Positions 7,195 through 11,889 of a stretch of 11,889 nt of DNA are shown here, piece by piece. This stretch comes from Candidatus Bathyarchaeota archaeon (GTDB lineage: Archaea > Thermoproteota > Bathyarchaeia > Bathyarchaeales > Bathycorpusculaceae). The DNA lies in NCBI GenBank assembly GCA_030672945.1, contig DAOVFL010000013.1, positions 1-11,889 of the forward strand, read 5' to 3'. The translations under genes were made by a program, and so were the position numbers. The notes under the pieces are model-generated. The model worked only from the letters and a program-made list of their open reading frames with translations. It ran no database searches and had not been told where the DNA came from. Position 1 is the stretch's first letter. Each line of letters opens with the position of its first letter.

Positions 7195-7358
7195 TCGTTT
7201 GAACCTCTCTTTAAGGCCATTCTATACATAAGATATTTGTCGTCAGGGGAGAACTTGGGTGGATGCGGCAACCGAACTTTCCCACCACAAAACGGGCATA
7301 TGTTTTTTCTTAAAGTATGTTTTCCACAGCTTTCGCATTTTCTTAAAAGCCATACCAC
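7191..7358 (-). CDS. nop10: H/ACA ribonucleoprotein subunit Nop10
   Basis: Nop10 is a small structural protein of the H/ACA guide RNP, where it binds the Cbf5 pseudouridine synthase for rRNA modification. The 55 residues are normal for the family. A zinc ribbon is formed by C8ESC11 and C21PFC24. The diagnostic PHPPKFSPDDKY follows at 31-42, then a basic tail. The start is GTG at 7358, whose first G is the last base of the aIF2 alpha stop (TAG). The stop TGA at 7191-7193 overlaps the PAC2 ATG. Overlaps on both sides indicate translational coupling. The zinc ribbon and the PHPPKFSP block make the identification firm despite the small size. Confidence 0.95.
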   Translation of the reverse strand: MVWLLRKCESCGKHTLRKNICPFCGGKVRLPHPPKFSPDDKYLMYRMALKRGSNE

Positions 7359-8158
7359 TACTTCTCCCTTCTGAAGAAACCTTGGCCATCGTCTTTAATA
7401 ACGTTTGAAACAACTTTTTGAGCAACTCCCTGTAAAGTCGCTTCTGCGAGTTTATAGTTTTCCGCTAAAACCTCAATGCAGTATCTGGGTGCGGCAACAA
7501 CATAGAATCGAAGTTTCACATCTTTAGTTTTCTCGGATTTTTCAGCGTTCAGAAAAGCCTCTCTAATGATTTTTACTCCATTGGGCTTCATGCAGTGAAG
7601 CTCAACTATACCTTTCACCTTGACCATAGGTATATGTATACGCTCTTCCGCAACTTCAACGAGAGCTGATGAAAGCTTCTCAGGTACGCCGATTTTTGTT
7701 AGTGCTTCCACTCCTTCCTTTACAGCTTTCTCGAACGCCTCATACAAACCATACTCCTTCTCCATAACTACTCCAGCTTTTTCATAGATTTCCTCTGGTG
7801 GCAACCCGGTTTTTTCGGCAACACTTCGAAGTAAAGCTTCAGCTTTTCTCTCCTTTTTCCAAGACATAATCTTCTCAATCTTTTCTCTTTTTGTGACTCT
7901 TCTGAGGGATACGTCTATGTGACTTTTTTCTACATTAACCCGCAGAACTTTAAGAACAACCTTTTGTCCTTCCCGAACAAAGTCGCGAATATTCCGAATC
8001 CAAGAGGAAGAGATTTCAGAAATGTGCAATAACCCTTTTTTATCATATTCATCTAGCTCTACATAGGCGCCATAATCCATAACATTCTCCACAGTTGCCA
8101 TTACTAAATCGCCGACTTCAGGCCATTCCTGTTTGTTAAACGCCAAGACAGCATTCAT
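7358..8158 (-). CDS. eif2a: Translation initiation factor aIF2 subunit alpha
   Basis: This is the alpha subunit of the heterotrimeric factor that carries initiator Met-tRNA to the small ribosomal subunit. The 266 residues match archaeal homologues. An S1/OB fold spans about 12-88 (GDLVMATVENVMDYGAYVEL, then GLLHISEIS). A helical domain covers about 90-170, and a C-terminal alpha/beta domain (about 175-260) contacts the gamma subunit. In SEISSSWIRNI, S50 aligns with the eukaryotic regulatory Ser51, so the phosphorylatable position is kept, although archaeal regulation there is not settled. The ATG at 8158 is 2 nt past the S27e stop, and the stop codon shares one base with the nop10 GTG. Confidence 0.96.
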   Translation of the reverse strand: MNAVLAFNKQEWPEVGDLVMATVENVMDYGAYVELDEYDKKGLLHISEISSSWIRNIRDFVREGQKVVLKVLRVNVEKSHIDVSLRRVTKREKIEKIMSWKKERKAEALLRSVAEKTGLPPEEIYEKAGVVMEKEYGLYEAFEKAVKEGVEALTKIGVPEKLSSALVEVAEERIHIPMVKVKGIVELHCMKPNGVKIIREAFLNAEKSEKTKDVKLRFYVVAAPRYCIEVLAENYKLAEATLQGVAQKVVSNVIKDDGQGFFRREK

Positions 8159-8160
8159 CC

Positions 8161-8358
8161 CTATTCAAAGACTGCAACGATCTCACCCTTAATTATCGCC
8201 CTTCCACCTGAAGGCTCTGCAAGTTCAGCTCCGCAAACGTTACAATTTACCTTGTTTACGGCGTTGCTGAAAACAACCTGTTCGTTGCCACAGTTTGGAC
8301 ATTTCACTCTTAGAAATCGGCTTCTCGGTCTTGGAATAAGTTCTTCCCAGTCAGACAT
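8161..8358 (-). CDS. rps27e: Small ribosomal subunit protein S27e (eS27)
   Basis: This 65-residue zinc-ribbon protein of the archaeal/eukaryotic small subunit has C20PNC23 and C39NVC42, followed by the family's AEPSGGRAxIKG pattern (47-58). It is of full normal length. The ATG at 8358 has GAGGTT 6 nt upstream (8365-8370). It sits between rpl44e (gap 16 nt) and aIF2 alpha (gap 2 nt), the standard archaeal order. Confidence 0.96.
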   Translation of the reverse strand: MSDWEELIPRPRSRFLRVKCPNCGNEQVVFSNAVNKVNCNVCGAELAEPSGGRAIIKGEIVAVFE

Positions 8359-8374
8359 GATGTCAACCTCAATC

Positions 8375-8650
8375 TTATGAAATAATTAATTTCCTTAATC
8401 GTATACCATCTTTATGTCTTGTGTAACCACAAACTTTGCATTTCAGCTTTAAAGTTTGTTTTTTAGTTGTTTTGGCAAATTCCTTTTGAAGGGGGAATTT
8501 TTGCCCACCATACCCTTTTTTTTCCCGTCGATGGTGGCGCTCACCTTTAGCTAAAGCTCTCCGTTTGCCAGGCTTGTACAGAGTAACTGCGTGAATTTCA
8601 TGTTTTCTACATCTTGGACAATACGTTCTAATTTCTTTGGGAACGTTCAC
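8375..8650 (-). CDS. rpl44e: Large ribosomal subunit protein L44e (eL42)
   Basis: This zinc-binding protein of the large subunit lies near the tRNA exit site. With the chosen start it has 91 residues, the usual archaeal length. It opens MNVPKEIRTYCPRC and has C11/C14 paired with C71/C74, a basic middle (GERHHRREKKGYGG, 37-50) and a KDGIRLRK tail. The frame stays open upstream to a GTG at 8686, but family N-termini begin near the VPKE motif. I therefore prefer GTG at 8650, with GTG at 8659 (three more residues) as the alternative. No strong ribosome binding site decides between them. A TATA-like box at 8692-8698 predicts transcription from about 8668, which also argues against the 8686 start. 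Confidence 0.93.
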   Translation of the reverse strand: MNVPKEIRTYCPRCRKHEIHAVTLYKPGKRRALAKGERHHRREKKGYGGQKFPLQKEFAKTTKKQTLKLKCKVCGYTRHKDGIRLRKLIIS

Positions 8651-8691
8651 TTTAATCACGACCAGCTTTGCATAAAGAAAACACACTCGCT

Positions 8692-8698
8692 CTTATAG
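8692..8698 (-). promoter_or_regulatory. Possible internal promoter before rpl44e
   Basis: CTATAAG on the minus strand lies in the 63-nt gap between gins51 and rpl44e, the largest gap in this gene run. At normal spacing it would start RNA near 8668. The ribosomal part of the operon could then be expressed separately from priS-gins51. Confidence 0.35.
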
Positions 8699-8713
8699 TT
8701 TTTCACAGAACAG

Positions 8714-9259
8714 CTAAACTTCCACCCTTTCAGCCAAACCCTGTTTTATTAAAATCTCAGAGTTCTCAACTGGTAAAGACGCAACATCTTCAACCTTAAA
8801 AGGTCCATAAGTTTCCATGTCTGCTCCGATAATTGCAGGAACATTTTTTAGAAACCGTAGAATAGCCTTCTTAGGCTTCTGCTCAACATTTACCTCTGAT
8901 ACATAGCCACGAAGAATGTTCTTGGCGAAACGTTGATATGCCTCATAAAAAGGTAAAACACCAGTACAGATTTTTCTCTCTTCCATTGTCAAAAAATCTG
9001 CAGAAACCTTTTCACCCCTAGCTACTTTCCTAACTAATTTTCTATAACGTGCCTGAACTAATTTTTGAACCATTAATTTAACGTTGGTCATCTCGTTTTT
9101 AAGAAGCCGAGCCTTCACGGTTCTCTTATCAAGCATCCGGCCTTCCTCACTAATCCTTCTGAAGTAAGAAGTAATTTGAGAGTAAAAATCCGAGGAAGTC
9201 TTTTGAAGTTCGATATTTTCAAGTTCACGTTTCCACGCTTCATATAATTTATTATACAT
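8714..9259 (-). CDS. gins51: GINS complex subunit Gins51 (Sld5/Psf1-like, Gins15)
   Basis: This is the second GINS subunit, forming the tetrameric complex with Gins23 that bridges MCM and other fork proteins. The 181 residues show the Sld5/Psf1 order: the helical A domain comes first (about 1-115, with LTMEERKI at 90-97), then a linker rich in Lys. The small B domain closes the protein (about 137-181, with YGPFKVEDVASLP and an IKQGLAERVEV end). This is the reverse of the order in Gins23, and the GPF motif is shared by both B domains. The ATG at 9259 follows the priS stop by 2 nt, with GGAG 7 nt before it inside the end of priS, so the two are translationally coupled. Pairing with priS is conserved in archaea. 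Confidence 0.9.
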   Translation of the reverse strand: MYNKLYEAWKRELENIELQKTSSDFYSQITSYFRRISEEGRMLDKRTVKARLLKNEMTNVKLMVQKLVQARYRKLVRKVARGEKVSADFLTMEERKICTGVLPFYEAYQRFAKNILRGYVSEVNVEQKPKKAILRFLKNVPAIIGADMETYGPFKVEDVASLPVENSEILIKQGLAERVEV

Positions 9260-9261
9260 TT

Positions 9262-10500
9262 TTACTCCAGCACCTCAGCTCTATCTTTGCAGACGAGCAG
9301 CATGGCTGCTGCCATGGGCAATTCAATCCTCTGTTTTTTGTAAGGACCAAACACTTCGTCACCAACTCTAAACTCTGGTGCATCAGAGACCATAACAGTC
9401 ACATCACCAGTTTTAAAAGCTACTGCACTTTTGAATGGGTCGAAATCATCTATAGCTGAAAGTTGAAACTCAATCTTCTTTAAGCCAGTTTTGCCATGCA
9501 AAGTGCCAGCTAACCTAATTAAACGATGGATATCCGTTGTGACAACAGTGTCTATTCTTGCTGATTGTAGTTTTACACTACGCTCGGCTATTTTTTTCCA
9601 ACTTTCAAAACCGACTCCTCTGACAGCACTCCATGTTCCTCTGTTTGACCAATTTTTTAAAATCATACTCTTATTCCGCAATATCGTTTCTGCAATCTTT
9701 TTCTTTATCCCGATTTCCCTAAGATTCTCTTCTTGGGCATCAAGAATGAAGTTTTGCATACCAGATGCCAGACGCTTACGCCAACCAAATCTGTTCAGGT
9801 ATGAACGTTGAGAAGACTTTGCTTCCATCATACTCTTCTTATTTAGCCCATGAAGAAACACGTCTAAACCTAATCCGGAAACATAATCAACAATTTCTTT
9901 CCGTGCGACAGCGTCGAGTGTCCTTACTGCTTCGTTTTCAACGTGAACATGGTAGCCACGGTGCCCAGAGAAGAACACGTGTATCTCCTTTTCGGAAAAT
10001 CCAAAATCCCGTGTTAACATATCCAGAAGCTTCACAGTCTCCGTTTTAGCAGAATCTAAACAAACCTCGCATGGCCACGTGCTCACTTCAAACTTTTCTC
10101 CGCTACAGACAGGGCACTTGCGTGGAGTAAATCCTTTCCCTTTTAACCTACAAACACCACAAACCCAATTATCGTGAACCTTATCACAAGAGGTTGGGAT
10201 ATGATCAGCATCAATATCGAAAACTAAATCTGCACCCAACCAACCCTTCCTATCCATATCAGCCTCAGGATCCTCATAATAAGCACATGAATAATAAGCA
10301 TCCGACGGAACTGAACTTTGCAGAAACTCTTTCAGTTGATAACTATTTTTAAAACTTTTATGACGAAGCATCCAACCTTCAAACGAAGCAAAACCGAATT
10401 CGAGCCTATCAATCATTAAAAGAGAAGTGTTTAAGGAATAATTCCGCATGTAGTACTCACGAAACATCCTCTGAACAAAAGTAACGGATTTCAAGTTCAC
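9262..10500 (-). CDS. priS: DNA primase, catalytic small subunit PriS
   Basis: PriS synthesises the short primers that start DNA synthesis, working with PriL (not in this window). The catalytic site is intact: FDIDAD with D95 and D97, SGHRGYH (178-184), and D323 in TTDIHRLIRL. A cysteine-rich insertion follows the first acidic pair: C105, H109, C114-x2-C117, C129-x2-C132 and C144-x2-C147. This is more than one zinc site needs. At 412 residues the protein is longer than the roughly 330-350 of many archaeal PriS, apparently from this insertion and a C-terminal extension. The GTG at 10500 is preceded directly by an in-frame TAG, so no start lies further upstream; TTG at 10494 is a minor alternative. 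A TATA box 27 nt upstream suggests leaderless mRNA. Confidence 0.96.
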   Translation of the reverse strand: MNLKSVTFVQRMFREYYMRNYSLNTSLLMIDRLEFGFASFEGWMLRHKSFKNSYQLKEFLQSSVPSDAYYSCAYYEDPEADMDRKGWLGADLVFDIDADHIPTSCDKVHDNWVCGVCRLKGKGFTPRKCPVCSGEKFEVSTWPCEVCLDSAKTETVKLLDMLTRDFGFSEKEIHVFFSGHRGYHVHVENEAVRTLDAVARKEIVDYVSGLGLDVFLHGLNKKSMMEAKSSQRSYLNRFGWRKRLASGMQNFILDAQEENLREIGIKKKIAETILRNKSMILKNWSNRGTWSAVRGVGFESWKKIAERSVKLQSARIDTVVTTDIHRLIRLAGTLHGKTGLKKIEFQLSAIDDFDPFKSAVAFKTGDVTVMVSDAPEFRVGDEVFGPYKKQRIELPMAAAMLLVCKDRAEVLE

Positions 10501-10522
10501 CTAGCTCTAAATTACAGCAAAG

Positions 10523-10531
10523 AATAAAAAA
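10523..10531 (-). promoter_or_regulatory. TATA box of the priS operon
   Basis: TTTTTTATT on the minus strand is centred 27 nt upstream of the priS GTG. It places the transcription start on or beside the start codon, in agreement with the absence of a ribosome binding site there. Confidence 0.55.
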
Positions 10532-10553
10532 CGTTTCGTTCCATAACAAACGT
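10531..10553. repeat. Imperfect inverted repeat upstream of priS
   Basis: ACGTTTCGTT (10531-10540) and AACAAACGT (10545-10553) are complementary apart from one bulged base, with a 4-bp centre. The repeat abuts the upstream side of the priS TATA box, the position of the BRE and of activator or repressor sites. It could be a regulator operator; no protein is implied by the sequence. Confidence 0.4.
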
Positions 10554-10603
10554 TGGTTCCGTCTTGTCCTCAAGAAAGGCAGCTACTTAAAAACATGTAA
10601 CGA

Positions 10604-10635
10604 TAAACAATGGATTCATGTTTGATCATTGTTTA
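10604..10635. repeat. Perfect 9-bp inverted repeat between priS and the glycosyltransferase
   Basis: TAAACAATG (10604-10612) and CATTGTTTA (10627-10635) are exact inverted copies separated by 14 bp. Centre-to-centre spacing of 23 bp is about two helical turns, as for a dimeric regulator site. It lies 42 nt before the glycosyltransferase ATG, in the spacer of two divergent genes. It could equally form a hairpin in a long leader of the glycosyltransferase mRNA. Confidence 0.5.
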
Positions 10636-10641
10636 ACATAA

Positions 10642-10651
10642 GATTAAAATG
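10642..10651 (+). promoter_or_regulatory. Possible TATA box of the glycosyltransferase operon
   Basis: GATTAAAATG is centred about 30 nt before the ATG at 10677 and would give an almost leaderless transcript, which fits the lack of a ribosome binding site. ACTTAAAAAC near 10584-10593 is a second candidate; it would give a leader of about 65 nt containing the 9-bp inverted repeat. Confidence 0.3.
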
Positions 10652-10676
10652 TCACAGCTTAAGAGTTTAGAGAAGT

Positions 10677-11372
10677 ATGCCAACACAGTGTTTAGCGATT
10701 ATTCCCGCCTTTAATGAAGAAAAAAGTATAGCAGCTATTGTTCAAGAAACAAAGAAGCATGTAAATGAAGTTCTCGTAGTTGATGATCATTCTACAGATA
10801 ACACGGCAAAGATAGCACGAGTTCACGGAGCAACAGTCATTTGTCACTCTAGAAACAAGGGTGTAGGTGCCGCTATGAAAACAGGGATATCTTACGCCAA
10901 AAAATTAAAGCCGAATATTGTCATAACGATCGATGCCGATGGACAGCATAGACCAGAAGAGATACCGCACCTTATACAACCAATTGTCGTTGACGATGCG
11001 GACCTAGTGTTAGGATCACGTTTTCTAAATGAACAACTATCTAACTCCTCACTGATAAAAAAAATCGGAAATAAACTTGTAACGTTCATAACAAGCTTTC
11101 TGGCAGGAGTAAAGTTGACAGATACACAAACTGGCTTTAGAGCTTTTAACAGGAAGGCTCTTTTGTCGCTAGACCTTGTTTCAGATTTTACATACACTCA
11201 AGAAATGATTCTCATTCTCTGCTACAAAGGGTTTCGTTGCACTGAAGTGCCTATTCAAATTCACCCCCGAAAATATGGAAAATCCAAAGTTGTCTCAAAA
11301 ATTGGCGCATATGCTCTAAGAACCTTAATAATAATTCTTTCCACACACCTGCGATTAAAGACTTACAGGTGA
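10677..11372 (+). CDS. GT2 glycosyltransferase, dolichyl-phosphate sugar synthase-like
   Basis: This GT-A fold family 2 enzyme has 231 residues. It opens with IIPAFNEE (8-15), followed by VVDDHSTDNT (34-43, with nucleotide-binding D36 and D37), the metal-binding DAD (86-88) in DADGQH, GSRF (113-116), DTQTGFRAF (149-157) and RKYGKSK (198-204). This set is typical of polyprenyl-phosphate mannose or glucose synthases, which move a sugar from a nucleotide donor to a dolichyl phosphate on the cytoplasmic membrane face. There is no clear transmembrane tail: the hydrophobic stretch at about 213-222 is short. It would be a soluble or peripheral form. The ATG at 10677 starts just before the motif, as expected. 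The next gene is another glycosyltransferase 9 nt downstream, suggesting a glycan pathway. Donor and acceptor cannot be read from the sequence. Confidence 0.88.
   Translation: MPTQCLAIIPAFNEEKSIAAIVQETKKHVNEVLVVDDHSTDNTAKIARVHGATVICHSRNKGVGAAMKTGISYAKKLKPNIVITIDADGQHRPEEIPHLIQPIVVDDADLVLGSRFLNEQLSNSSLIKKIGNKLVTFITSFLAGVKLTDTQTGFRAFNRKALLSLDLVSDFTYTQEMILILCYKGFRCTEVPIQIHPRKYGKSKVVSKIGAYALRTLIIILSTHLRLKTYR
11367..11372 (+). promoter_or_regulatory. Ribosome binding site of the second glycosyltransferase
   Basis: AGGTGA overlaps the stop codon of the preceding gene and lies 9 nt before the ATG at 11382. It supports that start and translation from a shared mRNA. Confidence 0.6.
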
Positions 11373-11381
11373 AATTATAGA

Positions 11382-11889
11382 ATGAATATTCTTTGGATTA
11401 TGACAAACATCTGGACAATAGCACTTGCCTTATTCTTGACAATCTATTTTGGATATTTTCTTTTGGTCTTTGTCCTAGCGAAAATTAAGGGAAAACAACC
11501 TAAGAAAATCGAAGAGTTCACACCTTTCATATCCATTCTCATTCCCTGTTATAATGTGGGTTCAGTAATTGATTACAAGATCAAAAATACCTTAGGCATT
11601 GATTATCCGAAACATAAATTTGAGATTATAGCGGTTGAATCTGGCTCCACTGATGATACATCTTTAAAACTTTTACGGTATGCGGAACAGAAAAAACTCA
11701 AACTGATTAGACAACTCAAAAGGTTAGGTAAGTCATCAGCGATTAATAAGGGTCTTGAAGAATGTAGAGGAAAAATCATAGTATTGACGGATGCAGATGC
11801 GAAGGTGGAGAAAAAGGCCGTACGTGAACTTGTAAAGAATTTTGCTGATCCAGAAGTTGGGGCTGTAGTAGCAGATGTAGAAATTGTTT
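11382..11889 (+). CDS. Membrane-anchored GT2 glycosyltransferase, N-terminal part (cut by window edge)
   Basis: 169 codons are present and the gene runs off the right edge. An N-terminal membrane segment (about 7-33, almost all hydrophobic) is followed by a basic stretch, KIKGKQPKK, as for a cytoplasmic domain behind a signal anchor. The GT-A domain then begins with ISILIPCYN (50-58). Next come VESGSTDDT, where the usual first Asp of the DDGSTD motif is Glu and the second is Ser, GKSSAINKGLEE, and the metal-binding DADAK. Processive or membrane GT2 enzymes commonly have this build, with more membrane helices at the C-terminus, which cannot be seen here. Co-transcription with the DPM-like gene suggests a role in surface polysaccharide or glycan synthesis. 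Substrate unknown. Confidence 0.85.
   Translation, partial: MNILWIMTNIWTIALALFLTIYFGYFLLVFVLAKIKGKQPKKIEEFTPFISILIPCYNVGSVIDYKIKNTLGIDYPKHKFEIIAVESGSTDDTSLKLLRYAEQKKLKLIRQLKRLGKSSAINKGLEECRGKIIVLTDADAKVEKKAVRELVKNFADPEVGAVVADVEIV

Noticed and set aside
7243..7425. A 60-codon minus-strand open frame over the aIF2 alpha/nop10 junction.
   Set aside because: It is in the wrong frame; Nop10 with its zinc ribbon and PHPPKFSP motif occupies the same bases in the adjacent frame.
8651..8686. A longer L44e N-terminus beginning at the GTG at 8686.
   Set aside because: Family N-termini start at or near the VPKE motif, and the nearest TATA-like box would begin RNA downstream of 8686.
1..11889. Search for tRNA, CRISPR arrays, insertion sequences and inteins.
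   Set aside because: No TTCGAAT-type T-loop arms in spacers, no regularly spaced repeats, no transposase-like frames or terminal repeats, and no interrupted RfcS or MCM motifs were seen.

Overview
The window is archaeal chromosomal DNA. The evidence is a set of genes found together only in Archaea: clamp loader small subunit, two GINS subunits, MCM, primase small subunit, ribosomal proteins L44e and S27e, aIF2 alpha, Nop10 and a PAC2-family proteasome chaperone. Start regions also carry archaeal TATA boxes and GGAGG-type ribosome binding sites. Having both a Gins23-type and a Gins51-type subunit, and pairing gins23 with mcm and gins51 with priS, suggests a TACK-type lineage (for example Bathyarchaeia or a relative of Crenarchaeota). 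The exact lineage is inference.

Layout, left to right. (1) Positions 1-383, minus strand: 5' part of rfcS, cut by the window edge. (2) 640-1890, minus: hexameric-type glutamate dehydrogenase. (3) 2099-3070, minus: a thioredoxin-reductase-like flavoprotein that lacks the CxxC and looks like a ferredoxin-NADP reductase. (4) 3322-5924, plus: the gins23-mcm operon, with an ATGA stop/start overlap. (5) 5925-6420: a convergent spacer of about 500 bp with no convincing gene. (6) 10500 down to 6421, minus: a tight run priS, gins51, rpl44e, rps27e, aIF2 alpha, nop10, PAC2. Nop10 (7191-7358) is easily missed: it is only 55 codons, starts with GTG and overlaps both neighbours. (7) 10677-11889, plus: two GT2 glycosyltransferases in an operon, the second cut by the right edge.

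How the genes fit together. RfcS loads the sliding clamp. Gins23 and Gins51 form the GINS complex that activates the MCM helicase, and PriS is the catalytic primase subunit. Much of the replication fork is therefore encoded within about 10.5 kb. The priS-gins51 pair runs straight into ribosome and translation-initiation genes, then rRNA modification (Nop10) and proteasome assembly (PAC2). This replication/translation linkage is a known conserved feature of archaeal genomes, seen here in compact form. Glutamate dehydrogenase and the FNR-like flavoprotein could share the NADP(H) pool. The glycosyltransferases probably make surface or N-linked glycans and are unrelated to the cluster.

I found no mobile element, CRISPR array, tRNA or rRNA, and no clearly new system. 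The points most worth a second look are the CxxC-less reductase, a probable leaderless TTG start, the cysteine-rich PriS zinc region, near-palindromes in the priS/glycosyltransferase spacer, and frequent non-ATG starts (five of the thirteen genes whose start was assessed, plus nop10 among them).
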